The notes under the pieces were generated by a model that did not search any database, was not told where the DNA came from, and saw only the letters and a list, made by a program, of their open reading frames with translations. Positions 1-8,616 of a stretch of DNA of 33,983 nt are shown here, piece by piece; positions within the stretch are counted from its first letter, which is position 1, and every line of letters begins with the position of its first letter. Source of the stretch: a bacterium (lineage in GTDB: Archaea > Nanoarchaeota > Nanoarchaeia > Woesearchaeales > UBA10216); contig JAAGZO010000934.1 in the NCBI GenBank assembly GCA_024206195.1, positions 1 to 33,983 on the forward strand, given 5' to 3'. The translations under genes were made by a program, and so were the position numbers.

Positions 1-40
1 GATTCATTGAAGTAAGACTCCTTCTACTCTCAATGAATAA

Positions 41-63
41 GACCCCCTGTTTTTAAGGGGGTC
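41..63. terminator. bidirectional hairpin terminator
   Basis: A GACCCCC / GGGGGTC stem (41-47 with 57-63) has an AT-rich loop and a short pyrimidine tail after it on the plus strand. It could end a plus-strand gene lying left of the window. No gene is visible in bases 1-167. Confidence 0.5.
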
Positions 64-137
64 TCTTTATTTAAATTATTTTAAAGCCGTAGTCCGGTTA
101 ATATCTCCGTCATCGCGAAAGAAGTGTCAAAAGAGTG

Positions 138-168
138 GCGAGGAGTCACCGCACCCCTCGCATTTTTT
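138..168 (+). terminator. hairpin with poly-T tail near end of T9SS gene
   Basis: GCGAGG (138-143) pairs with CCTCGC (156-161), with an extra GT/AC pair inside, followed on the plus strand by a run of seven T. The T run faces plus, although the adjacent gene (168-2006) is on the minus strand. Together with the hairpin at 41-63 it insulates the convergent side; read from minus it is a hairpin just past the stop codon but lacks a good U tail. Confidence 0.45.
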
Positions 169-2006
169 TATTTCATCAACGTCATTCTCTTCGTGAATGT
201 CTTGTCTCCTGTAGTAAGTTTATAGAAATAAACTCCGCTTGAATATGTTGATGCATCCCAAGTGATATGATGTTGCCCAGCATTTAATCTGTTTTCAACC
301 AAAGTTTCAATTTTCTGTCCAGCGAGATTGTAGACAGATAGATTGACATCATCTGTTTGAACGATATCAAAAGAAATGGTCGTTGTGGCATTAAATGGAT
401 TCGGGTAGTTTTGCATTAATGCCGTTGTTGTTGGGACGACAATTTCATCACCTAATTCTCCCCATTCACCGGGACCGAAGTTTATCACTGTTCCGGGGCG
501 ACCGAATTCATAAGCAAAGATAAATTCGAAACAGCAATTGCTGATATAGTTGTCTATTGCAGGTCCTACATCGATATTAATAGCAGCATCAATTACACCA
601 ACAACTGTACCGGGTCTGTACCAGTAATACAACGTAGTTGAATCACCGGCACCAAGATTACTCACCGCCAATCTGTTGATATTGAAATCATACTGCGTCC
701 CCGAGGTACAATCACCAACAGTCGGATAGATTTCGGCATAAACAGGATTAGATACGCCACAATTTTGTACTTCCAAATCCCATATGATTATCCCATCTAC
801 ATTTGGAACTCTGTTTGATTGGGATATAGCATTGCAGGTAAGACATGGGTCTCCTTCAACCTTTATCAAGTAGAAATCCTGAGAGCCAGCGCCGTAGGAC
901 CCGGTCCGACCTGTGATTATGTAACCCTCATCGGTTGTCTGCTGCACTGAGTGAGCACGATCATCGTCGGTCCCGCCATAGGTCCGCGTCCAGAGGATAT
1001 CGCCGGAAGGATAAGTTTTTACTAAGTAGAAATCCCAACTGCCGGCGCCAAAGGAGTTGGTCTGACCTGCAAGTATATAGCCGCTGTCGGCTGTTTGCTG
1101 AACCGAGATAGCTTCCTCATTCGCAAGACCGCCATAAGTACGGGTCCACATGGTATCGCCGAAGGTATCGGTTTTAATTAGGTAGAAATCAGAGCTACCG
1201 GCGCCGTAGGACTCGGTCCGACCTGTGATTATGTAACCCTCATCGGATGTTTGCTGAACCGAGTAAGCTTGATCAAGCGAATCCCCCCCATATGTACCCG
1301 TCCACAGGGTATCGCCTAAGGAGTCGGTTTTAATAAGGTAGAAATCAGTACTGGCGCTGAAAGATGCGGTATAACCAGCAATTATATACCCCCCATCGGT
1401 AGTCTGCTGGACGGAGTAACCATAATCGTGTGAAGTTCCGCCATATGTCCGCGTCCAGAGGGTAGCCCCTGAGGCATCGGTCTTAATCATGTAGAAATCA
1501 GTGCCACCAGCGCCGAAGGATCCGGTTTGACCAGCAACTATATACCCCCCATCGGTAGTCTGCTGGACGTAGGAAGCATAATCAGCTGAAGTTCCGCCAT
1601 ATGTCCGGGTCCAGAGTGTGTCCCCTGAGGCATCTGTCTTTATCAGGTAGAAGTCTTCGGTGCCAGCCCCAAAGGATGCCGTCCAACCGGCAACTATATA
1701 TCCCCCGTCGGTAGTCTGCTGCACGCAGTTAGCCACATCAATTGAAGCCCCACCATAAGTCTGGGTCCAGAGTGTGTCCCCTAAGGCATCTGTCTTAATC
1801 ACGTAGAAATCATCAGCTCCGGCACCGAAGGAAGAGGTATAACCGGCAATTATATACCCCCCATCGGTAGTCTGCTGGAAGGAGGAAGCATAATCAGCTG
1901 AAGTTCCGCCATAAGTCCTCGTCCACAATGTATCTCCCGGTGCTGAATAAGCTATTACTGCCCCTAATAAAATAAAGGCAACTGTTAATAAAATGACTTT
2001 CCTCAT
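168..2006 (-). CDS. T9SS-secreted repeat protein, probable beta-propeller
   Basis: A 612-residue exported protein. Residues 1-21 are a signal peptide (MRK, hydrophobic core, AYSA). About residues 24-375 are seven tandem copies of a roughly 52-residue unit, each with (G)DTLWTRTYGG, QQTTDGGYI(I/V)AG, and DFYLIKTD; seven such units suggest a propeller. A cysteine-containing beta-sandwich-like stretch follows (about 385-520), then a T9SS type A sorting domain in the last 85 residues (QNYPNPFN ... GVYFYKL ... TKRMTLMK). The start is well supported by AGGAGG eight bases upstream of ATG. A promoter candidate lies at 2145-2173. It is probably secreted or anchored on the surface; its binding partner cannot be deduced. 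The domain assignment is firm for the signal and sorting ends and inferred for the propeller fold. Confidence 0.9.
   Translation of the reverse strand: MRKVILLTVAFILLGAVIAYSAPGDTLWTRTYGGTSADYASSFQQTTDGGYIIAGYTSSFGAGADDFYVIKTDALGDTLWTQTYGGASIDVANCVQQTTDGGYIVAGWTASFGAGTEDFYLIKTDASGDTLWTRTYGGTSADYASYVQQTTDGGYIVAGQTGSFGAGGTDFYMIKTDASGATLWTRTYGGTSHDYGYSVQQTTDGGYIIAGYTASFSASTDFYLIKTDSLGDTLWTGTYGGDSLDQAYSVQQTSDEGYIITGRTESYGAGSSDFYLIKTDTFGDTMWTRTYGGLANEEAISVQQTADSGYILAGQTNSFGAGSWDFYLVKTYPSGDILWTRTYGGTDDDRAHSVQQTTDEGYIITGRTGSYGAGSQDFYLIKVEGDPCLTCNAISQSNRVPNVDGIIIWDLEVQNCGVSNPVYAEIYPTVGDCTSGTQYDFNINRLAVSNLGAGDSTTLYYWYRPGTVVGVIDAAINIDVGPAIDNYISNCCFEFIFAYEFGRPGTVINFGPGEWGELGDEIVVPTTTALMQNYPNPFNATTTISFDIVQTDDVNLSVYNLAGQKIETLVENRLNAGQHHITWDASTYSSGVYFYKLTTGDKTFTKRMTLMK
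869..1937. repeat. seven tandem ~156-bp coding repeats
   Basis: The DNA encoding the LWTRTYGG units repeats about every 156 bases. CCGCCATA-type blocks recur near 971, 1129, 1287, 1440, 1596, 1752 and 1908. Neighbouring copies stay similar at the nucleotide level, which suggests recent homogenisation or expansion. Confidence 0.85.
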
Positions 2007-2144
2007 AAAAGAACCTCCTGTTATAAAATTAAAGAAATGCTAACACCTCAGAAATTGAGGATTAGATTTGGTTTTATCACTTTTCAAATAGCCCCGCCCG
2101 GTGTTGTTGTCTGTATGAGTTAGCCCCTGGGCAGCATTGATTTC

Positions 2145-2173
2145 ATTTTAATATTTTGAATCATCAAAGTCAA
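2145..2173 (-). promoter_or_regulatory. sigma70-like promoter of the T9SS gene
   Basis: On the minus strand TTGACT (2173-2168) is followed after 17 bases by TAAAAT (2150-2145). It leaves a leader of about 130 bases before the ATG at 2006. Confidence 0.5.
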
Positions 2174-2232
2174 TCCAATATTTTCGCAAAGATATTAAAT
2201 TTGTGTTAGAAATTATTTAACCAATAGGAAGA

Positions 2233-2258
2233 CCCCCTTACTACAAAGGGGGATTTTT
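2233..2258 (+). terminator. hairpin terminator
   Basis: CCCCCTT (2233-2239) pairs with AAGGGGG (2246-2252) over a short loop, followed by ATTTTTT on the plus strand. It lies between two minus-strand genes. In the minus direction it follows the lipoprotein gene but has a poorer U tail (TCTTCCT). Confidence 0.5.
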
Positions 2259-2420
2259 TGATGAAGAAGTATTACTGCAAACACTTCAGGAGAGAATATT
2301 ATGTAAATTTTCTAATTAAGAACGTTCTCAAGAACTACTTCTCTTAGCTTAACCGAAAATGCAATTAATAGTTGATAATGAAATAGAATGAGCAAATGTC
2401 TCAGAAATAAAAACATCGCG

Positions 2421-2921
2421 TTAATCCGCCAAACCAAAGTTTAAAATATTCGAAATTATTGAAGGATTACTGTTAATCATCCCGATAAGCTGATATCGTC
2501 CTCCTCGAACCCAGACGCCATTTCGGTCTTTGCATTGCCATATCCCGCCCAATTCTTTCGACTCGCCGGGCATCAATTTCATCTCTTTCAATCCGGTCGG
2601 ATAACGATCATCTTCTGAAAAACGGTAAACAAGTTCATCTTTCTGGTAAATGAAAAAATCGAATGCATGACCATTTGGGAATTTCATCTCCACCATTTTA
2701 TCCGAATTATTGGTCAGCCGCATCTTCATATCGAACGGCGATCCGAGAGCATAACCCATCGACCGGCTGAGAATTTTGAGATCAAGATTTACTAATGTCT
2801 CTTTTTCGATAATTTTACCCTTATTTACACTACAGCTACCCTTGAAAAAGGGGCAACACCCGACACTAACAGTAATAATTACTATCAGTATAGTGAGAGA
2901 AAGAGTTCTGAAAAAGGTCAT
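2421..2921 (-). CDS. lipoprotein with BsuPI-like proteinase inhibitor domain
   Basis: A 166-residue protein. Residues 1-22 form a lipoprotein signal with hydrophobic core LTILIVIITVSV and a G-C lipobox (C22). From about residue 45 the order LDLKILS, MRLTNNSDKMVEMKFPNG, FDFFIYQ, LVYRFSEDDRYP, LMPGES, GGIWQC, VRGGRYQLIGMI fits the beta-sandwich family named after Bacillus intracellular proteinase inhibitor BsuPI, often found in envelope proteins. AAGGAGG lies just upstream of the ATG. It is probably anchored in a membrane facing the periplasm. Inhibitor activity is a family label, not shown here. It is divergent from groES with 183 bases between them. Confidence 0.7.
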   Translation of the reverse strand: MTFFRTLSLTILIVIITVSVGCCPFFKGSCSVNKGKIIEKETLVNLDLKILSRSMGYALGSPFDMKMRLTNNSDKMVEMKFPNGHAFDFFIYQKDELVYRFSEDDRYPTGLKEMKLMPGESKELGGIWQCKDRNGVWVRGGRYQLIGMINSNPSIISNILNFGLAD

Positions 2922-2987
2922 TAAATCCTCCTTAAATATAAAGTCAGTTCAACCTGTAAAATATTACAAAAAAATCCAAAAAAATGC

Positions 2988-3016
2988 TTGACATATTTGG
3001 AACATTCTTATAACTT
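2988..3016 (+). promoter_or_regulatory. groESL promoter
   Basis: TTGACA (2988-2993), a 17-base spacer, then TAACTT (3011-3016). It sits directly upstream of the CIRCE operator, the expected layout for an HrcA-controlled groE operon. Confidence 0.8.
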
Positions 3017-3031
3017 CTGCGTTCAATGTTA

Positions 3032-3058
3032 TTAGCACTCTTGATACATGAGTGATAA
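3032..3058 (+). promoter_or_regulatory. CIRCE operator (HrcA binding site)
   Basis: TTAGCACTC (3032-3040), a 9-base spacer, then GAGTGATAA (3050-3058). This matches the CIRCE inverted repeat with one change in the right arm (C to A). In established systems HrcA represses groE and dnaK operons here and is released under heat stress. The position, just after the -10 and 46 bases before groES, agrees. Confidence 0.92.
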
Positions 3059-3104
3059 TTCTTAAAGCTAAGTCATTAATCCATAACATAATTCGGAGGA
3101 AAGC

Positions 3105-3392
3105 ATGAATGTAAAACCGCTTGCTGACAGGGTTCTGATTAAAGCCTTGGAAGAACAGGAAGTTAAAAAAGGTTCAATAATTATACCTGATACTGCGAAA
3201 GAAAAACCGCAGGAAGGTGAAATCGTAGCCGTTGGTACCGGTCGTACTACCGACGAGGGCAAACAGATTCCGCTTGAAGTAAAAGTTGGAAGCAAAGTTT
3301 TATATGGTAAGTATTCGGGTACTGAAGTTACTGTCGGTAATGATGAGTACCTGATTATGAGAGAGTCAGACATCCTGGCAATAATTGGTTAA
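3105..3392 (+). CDS. groES: co-chaperonin GroES
   Basis: A 95-residue protein of typical GroES length. It opens with [13 protein letters not shown] and has the [17 protein letters not shown] mobile-loop region (about residues 23-39), the [21 protein letters not shown] segment, and the usual C-terminal ESDILAII. It caps the GroEL barrel in the cytoplasm during ATP-driven protein folding. CGGAGGAAAGC before the ATG is a strong ribosome site. It lies 19 bases before groEL, is clearly co-transcribed with it, and is preceded by a CIRCE element. Confidence 0.97.
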   Translation: MNVKPLADRVLIKALEEQEVKKGSIIIPDTAKEKPQEGEIVAVGTGRTTDEGKQIPLEVKVGSKVLYGKYSGTEVTVGNDEYLIMRESDILAIIG

Positions 3393-3411
3393 TAAACGGA
3401 AGGAAATATAA

Positions 3412-5043
<1,632 letters not shown>

Positions 5044-5082
5044 TAATTCCAGTATTTTTGGATGAATTCTGGCTAAATAAAG

Positions 5083-5113
5083 AAAATCCCTCCGATTACT
5101 GGGGGGATTTTTT
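5083..5113 (+). terminator. groESL terminator
   Basis: AAAATCCCTCC pairs with GGGGGGATTTT, leaving a run of T at the 3' side. It lies 40 bases after the groEL stop codon. Confidence 0.85.
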
Positions 5114-5518
5114 ATCTGAAACTGGCATATAATATAACTTTTTTAAAAATTTTATTGCTATTTCGGAAATATTGTGTTTTATTATTACTTCAAGGTATTG
5201 ACACCCATTTAAACATAGAACTGATGATACTGAACTCTACGGCAAGAAAACTTAGTATTTTGAAATATTGTTAAGGAAGGATTTGTAGTATTATTTATAA
5301 TACTTAATTAGAATACATAGAATTTCGTACCTCCCAAAACAAAAGGGGGCTTAGTACCCTACCTACTACTACCCATACCCCGTCGAAGTAATTTGGCGGG
5401 GTATAAAAATACCTGTAATTAAATAAAATATAACGGGTTACAGCGAAGCGCCACAACCCGTATTTTTGTCCATTTTAGGGCAAGTCACCAATAAGTCACC
5501 ACTTTTTCGATATTGTAA
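5114..5518. other. non-coding junction between host chromosome and element
   Basis: No supported gene lies here. Two inverted repeats are visible: ATACCCCG (5375-5382) with CGGGGTAT (5397-5404), and ACGGGTT (5433-5439) with AACCCGT (5455-5461) followed by ATTTTTG, the second probably a terminator. The integrase gene ends at 5519, so a left attachment site is expected in this stretch. I could not recognise a tRNA or tmRNA 3' end here. Confidence 0.5.
5482..5501. repeat. 11-bp-period direct repeat beside integrase
   Basis: AAGTCACCA occurs at 5482-5490 and again at 5493-5501, one helical turn apart, just downstream of the integrase stop. Short phased direct repeats next to a tyrosine integrase are often arm-type binding sites. 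This is inference from position only. Confidence 0.45.
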
Positions 5519-6580
5519 TTAATATGGGAGTCTGGATTGCATTTCGGATTTGTGTCTCTGAGCTAAATGAGCATAGATCTCGGTAGTCTTAATTGAGGAA
5601 TGCCCCAGTAATTCCTTTACCGTATAAAGCGGGACTCCTGCCATCACCAGGTGGGATGCGAACGTATGTCTGAGCGTATGAAGGGTGGCCCATTCCAATC
5701 CCAGTTTATTACATGCCAAACTAACGGTTTTACCTATCCAGTCGGACCTCCATTGTTGGAGGTCTTCTCCGTCTGGCGAGATGGGGCCGAACACCAAATT
5801 ATCTTTGCGGCGCTTAAGCGATTTTAACATATCCCAGCAATCTTCCGGGGGATACATGAACCGGGCGCGGTTGCTTTTTGAATTATGAGCACGAATGGTT
5901 ATCGTTTTCTTCTTGAAATCCACATCGTCCCAAGTTAAAGTCAGTGCTTCATTTCTTCTAGCGCCAGTCCACAGGTAGAAGTTAACAAGGTTTTCCATTG
6001 GTTTTCCTTTAAACGCTTCACGAAAGCTTTGGATTTCCTCAATAGATAAAAACCTTGGATGCTCTGATCGAACTTCCTTCAACATTTTTATACCTTTTAT
6101 TGGGTTGCTAGCAATATATCCCCAGGCTTGGGCAGTATTTAAAACAACTTTCATGATGCGAAGTTCTAAGTTCACCGTAGAATTTGAGATATTTCTACCG
6201 GTTACTTTCGATCTGCATTTGAGTCTGTGTCGGATATAACCATCAATCAACATCCGGTTAATGGATTTTACTTTAATGTTCCCAATAAACCTCCGGAACA
6301 CCCTTATGATCCTGCTTTCTCTGTCCATGGTCTCCGGCCCCTTTACTAATTCGCTGTGCTCCAGATATTTCTCCTTGAAATCATCAAAATAAATATCCTT
6401 TACTTCTTTTTCTTCTATACCGCCTTCCATTAGTTTATGGCAGAACTTATGATATTCCTTTTCGGCGGTTCTCTTATCGACCGCGCCTATCGTATGGAGT
6501 TTCTGAATTCCATCAATACGATATTTAATTGCCCAAACGGCTTTGCCCGATTTGTAAGAACGCTTAAATAAAGAAGCCAT
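5519..6580 (-). CDS. int: tyrosine recombinase / phage-type integrase
   Basis: A 353-residue site-specific recombinase. Residues 1-60 look like an arm-type DNA-binding domain, about 60-165 like the SAM-like core-binding domain, and 170-350 form the catalytic domain. Catalytic residues visible are R208 (TGARRNEALTL), H301-x-x-R304 (HTLRHTF), H327 (LLGHSS) and the nucleophile Y336 (EIYAHL). It cuts and rejoins DNA at attachment sites through a 3'-phosphotyrosine link. The start has a strong AAAGGAGGTGA site seven bases before the ATG. It lies 18 bases downstream of the excisionase-like gene in the same minus-strand operon, the usual xis-int layout, and marks the left end of the element. Confidence 0.95.
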   Translation of the reverse strand: MASLFKRSYKSGKAVWAIKYRIDGIQKLHTIGAVDKRTAEKEYHKFCHKLMEGGIEEKEVKDIYFDDFKEKYLEHSELVKGPETMDRESRIIRVFRRFIGNIKVKSINRMLIDGYIRHRLKCRSKVTGRNISNSTVNLELRIMKVVLNTAQAWGYIASNPIKGIKMLKEVRSEHPRFLSIEEIQSFREAFKGKPMENLVNFYLWTGARRNEALTLTWDDVDFKKKTITIRAHNSKSNRARFMYPPEDCWDMLKSLKRRKDNLVFGPISPDGEDLQQWRSDWIGKTVSLACNKLGLEWATLHTLRHTFASHLVMAGVPLYTVKELLGHSSIKTTEIYAHLAQRHKSEMQSRLPY

Positions 6581-6598
6581 TGACCATCACCTCCTTTC

Positions 6599-6811
6599 TC
6601 AGCTTATTGAGTTAACTTTTACCTGCATTTTGCATTTGTTAATTAAATCCTGCACCTGATCATATGTGAAATGGATTGAGTTCCTCCCATATCTGACACA
6701 CTCGATTTTTCCTGCCTTGATCCAGCGGTGGAGAGTGTTGAAATGAACGTTCAGAAACGTTGCTACTTCCTTTAAGGGTTTTGTTATATGTCCATCTGGC
6801 CAGGTGTTCAT
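6599..6811 (-). CDS. excisionase-like HTH DNA-binding protein
   Basis: A 70-residue protein with a MerR/excisionase-type winged helix. KEVATFLNVHFNTLHRWIKAG (about residues 14-34) is the helix-turn-helix, followed by KIECVRYGRNSIHF, a short wing with the basic residues typical of this family. Such proteins bend DNA at attachment sites to favour excision over integration, and some also repress int. It lies directly upstream of the integrase on the same strand. The ribosome site before the ATG is weak (AAGAAAG), so translation may be low or coupled. The DNA-binding role is well supported; excision is inferred from context. Confidence 0.75.
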   Translation of the reverse strand: MNTWPDGHITKPLKEVATFLNVHFNTLHRWIKAGKIECVRYGRNSIHFTYDQVQDLINKCKMQVKVNSIS

Positions 6812-6843
6812 CTTTCTTATTCCATAAATTCTTGTTTAAATTT

Positions 6844-6877
6844 CTCCCGGTCATTTTAGTTAGCGAGTAACCGGGAG
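6844..6877. other. intercistronic hairpin
   Basis: CTCCCGGT (6844-6851) pairs perfectly with ACCGGGAG (6870-6877) around an 18-base loop. On the plus strand it is followed by GATTTTTT. On the transcribed minus strand it sits between the stop of the 6897-7367 gene and the start of the excisionase gene. Confidence 0.75.
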
Positions 6878-6896
6878 GATTTTTTAAGATTCTCGA

Positions 6897-7367
6897 TTAT
6901 TCCATCTCAAGCTGTGGAGTATCGGATTTATCCTTTGCCAATCTATACTTGATTAACAGCCCGTATGCATTGATCAGATGCTCATAAATAGTGGGCAAAT
7001 CGTCTATCAGTGCATTCACTTTTTCAGCAGCTTCTTCAGTATATTGGGAAAAATAGTCATCGGCCATTAGATAGCATTTGTTTCCGATGATATTGGCCCA
7101 TTCAAAGAGAAAATCCCTGGCAATTAATCCATAGTCCTGAAGTATTTCAAGAGATTGAGATTTACTTGCTGGTTTGCAGGCATCTTCCAATCTGGATAGA
7201 GTATACTCCCAATATTTCGGAATTGAGATCAACTTAGTGCCGTTTTGTAATTCAATGACGCCGGCATCTTCAAGAGTTCTTTCAGCCTCTTTACATGCAG
7301 CATTATCCAAGTTTAATGATTGAAAGTGCTCCTCCATCACGATTTGGAATTCAATATCGTATTTCAT
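6897..7367 (-). CDS. unknown element protein, paralogue A of a four-gene cluster
   Basis: A 156-residue acidic, probably all-helical soluble protein; I do not recognise a named family. It is plainly related to the next two upstream genes (7469-7939, 8104-8535). All open with a similar M-x-Y/F start, share LISIPKYWEYTLSRLED (about residues 46-62), and share TIYEHLINAYGLLIKYRLA near the C terminus. AGAGG before the ATG is a reasonable ribosome site. It lies in the minus-strand operon ending with xis and int, with intercistronic hairpins on both sides. Function unknown; retention of several copies suggests a multi-subunit or dose-dependent role, which is speculation. Confidence 0.8.
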   Translation of the reverse strand: MKYDIEFQIVMEEHFQSLNLDNAACKEAERTLEDAGVIELQNGTKLISIPKYWEYTLSRLEDACKPASKSQSLEILQDYGLIARDFLFEWANIIGNKCYLMADDYFSQYTEEAAEKVNALIDDLPTIYEHLINAYGLLIKYRLAKDKSDTPQLEME

Positions 7368-7413
7368 GTTATTTACCTCTTCTATTTTCGTTTAACTTTA
7401 TTAATAGCTATCC

Positions 7414-7442
7414 CTCAGTCACCTTAATGATAAGCGACTGAG
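7414..7442. other. intercistronic hairpin
   Basis: CTCAGTC (7414-7420) pairs with GACTGAG (7436-7442), with an inner CTTA/TAAG stem around the loop ATGA. It lies between paralogue B's stop and paralogue A's ribosome site. The bases just 3' on the transcribed strand include AGCTATTAA, which recurs after other hairpins in this operon. Confidence 0.75.
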
Positions 7443-7468
7443 AGATTTCTGTTAGACATGTTCGTCCG

Positions 7469-7939
7469 TTATTCTTTCTCAAGCTCTACTGGATCTGATT
7501 TACCTTTTTCTAAGCCGAACTCGATAAAAAGCTCATGTGCAGTGACCACATGCTCGAAAATGGTTCGCATATCATTCATCAATTTCCTCAATGATTCCGC
7601 TTTCTTACAGCTTATTTTTGTAAATTCGTCATTGGCAAAAACGTAGCATAGATTGCCTATGATAATAGTCCACTCATCGAGATTACCCCGGGTGACTGAC
7701 CCATAGCCCTCAAAGTCTTTTAAAGATTTAGATTCAATTGCTGATTGGCCTATGTCCTCTAAAAGGGAAAGGACGTACTCCATATATTTTTGAATAGAGA
7801 TATACATGACACCTTTTTCTTCTATTAAAGCATCTGAATCTTCAAGGATACTTTTCGCAGCTTCACGTTGATTGTCATCATACTTCAATGCTTGAAAGTG
7901 TTCCTCCAAGGGAACATGAAAACTTATTGTGTATTGCAT
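7469..7939 (-). CDS. unknown element protein, paralogue B
   Basis: A 156-residue protein, closest to paralogue A and of the same length. Shared blocks are PLEEHFQALKYDDNQREAAK (about residues 10-29), YISIQKYMEYVLSLLED (about 46-62) and RTIFEHVVTAHELFIEFGL (about 125-143), then a charged EKGKSDPVELEKE tail. AAGGA lies a few bases before the ATG. There is no signal peptide, membrane segment or catalytic motif. It is the same size and fold class as its neighbours, so tandem duplication is the simple origin. Function unknown. Confidence 0.8.
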   Translation of the reverse strand: MQYTISFHVPLEEHFQALKYDDNQREAAKSILEDSDALIEEKGVMYISIQKYMEYVLSLLEDIGQSAIESKSLKDFEGYGSVTRGNLDEWTIIIGNLCYVFANDEFTKISCKKAESLRKLMNDMRTIFEHVVTAHELFIEFGLEKGKSDPVELEKE

Positions 7940-7984
7940 TCTAGTTTCCTTTACTAAATTGATTTAATTAATTAATAATTTCTT

Positions 7985-8015
7985 TCCTGGTCACCTTTAT
8001 GAAAGGTGACCAGGA
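7985..8015. other. perfect 14-bp intercistronic hairpin
   Basis: TCCTGGTCACCTTT (7985-7998) pairs perfectly with AAAGGTGACCAGGA (8002-8015) over a three-base loop. Its GTCACCTT(T)ATGA core resembles the hairpin at 7414-7442. It lies between paralogues C and B. Confidence 0.85.
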
Positions 8016-8033
8016 GATTAGATTGATCTTAAT

Positions 8034-8056
8034 GGTCGTCTTCCTGAAAAGCGACC
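8034..8056. other. second intercistronic hairpin
   Basis: GGTCG (8034-8038) and CTT (8040-8042) pair with AAG (8049-8051) and CGACC (8052-8056). Its layout matches the neighbouring hairpins. A third weak stem, GTGAA/TTCAC, overlaps the stop codon of paralogue C at 8091-8107. Confidence 0.6.
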
Positions 8057-8103
8057 GTGAGGTTTGAAAAATTATCCGTTAATAGCTTCGGTGAACCTGA
8101 AAT

Positions 8104-8535
8104 TCACGTTTTTAGACCGACTTCTATAAATAATTTATTGGCGGCGATCTCATGTTCAAAGATGTAACGGGTATCCTCTATCAGCTCCTCTAATGATTCC
8201 ACAACTCCATCAGTGTCATCACCAAAAGAATGACCAGAACAATTTTCACATAATGTTGCCAGGATGAAAACAGAGTCTTGAAGATACTTACAAGTTTCTA
8301 ACTCGTAATTTGTGATATCATCTAAGGATCTTGAAGTTTTAGCCTTTTTACCGGCTTGGTCCAATAGTAAACGAATGTGCTGAATATATTTTTGTATTGA
8401 AACGAATTGTAGGCCATTAATGTCCGATATGGCATTAGCATTTTGAAGGATTGTTTTGCGCTCAGCCCATTGTTTGCTGGTAAATTTCATCATTTCAGGA
8501 AATGCGGTAGCTCTAATATTAAACATGTCGTCCAT
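8104..8535 (-). CDS. unknown element protein, paralogue C
   Basis: A 143-residue protein and the most diverged of the three full-length paralogues. It keeps FVSIQKYIQHIRLLLDQAG (about residues 45-63) and RYIFEHEIAANKLFIEVGL (about 123-141), which align with the motifs of A and B, but lacks their charged C-terminal tail. ATAAGGAGTAATC before the ATG is a good ribosome site. A GC-rich hairpin precedes it and several hairpins follow. No catalytic motif, export signal or membrane segment was seen. Confidence 0.78.
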   Translation of the reverse strand: MDDMFNIRATAFPEMMKFTSKQWAERKTILQNANAISDINGLQFVSIQKYIQHIRLLLDQAGKKAKTSRSLDDITNYELETCKYLQDSVFILATLCENCSGHSFGDDTDGVVESLEELIEDTRYIFEHEIAANKLFIEVGLKT

Positions 8536-8579
8536 GATTACTCCTTATTTTTTTATTTTTGTTAATAGCTTTTTTAAAT

Positions 8580-8613
8580 CCCGGCTGCCATGTTTCAGAC
8601 AGCCGGGGTTTTT
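8580..8613. other. intercistronic hairpin with plus-strand poly-T
   Basis: CCCGGCTG (8580-8587) pairs with CAGCCGGG (8600-8607), followed on plus by GTTTTTT. It would terminate plus-strand transcription. On the coding minus strand it is a hairpin between the 8617-9162 gene and paralogue C. Confidence 0.75.
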
Positions 8614-8616
8614 TGT

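Larger units (their letters stand above)
2007..2420. other. gene-free stretch upstream of the T9SS gene
   Basis: There is no convincing gene here. It holds the leader of the minus-strand T9SS gene, with a small CTCA/TGAG hairpin around 2048-2060 and GC-rich inverted blocks around 2090-2135. It also holds that gene's promoter (2145-2173), a terminator-like hairpin (2233-2258), and an AT-rich tail after the lipoprotein gene. A 28-codon ATG frame near 2261 has no ribosome site. Confidence 0.6.

Noticed and set aside
2776..2991. 71-codon plus-strand frame across the lipoprotein start and intergenic gap
   Set aside because: It overlaps the start of a better-supported minus gene, has no Shine-Dalgarno, and ends in the groES promoter region.
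3068..3373. Antisense open frames over groES and groEL (also at 3366-3581, 3621-3803, 4131-4478 and others)
   Set aside because: They are opposite to highly conserved chaperonin genes, lack ribosome sites and have protein composition typical of shadow frames.
5114..5518. tRNA or tmRNA gene as integration target
   Set aside because: Inverted repeats are present but no cloverleaf, T-loop GTTCGA-type sequence or CCA end could be found.
6660..6854. 64-codon minus-strand frame overlapping the excisionase gene
   Set aside because: It is in another frame of the HTH gene; only the 6599-6811 frame yields a recognisable helix-turn-helix.
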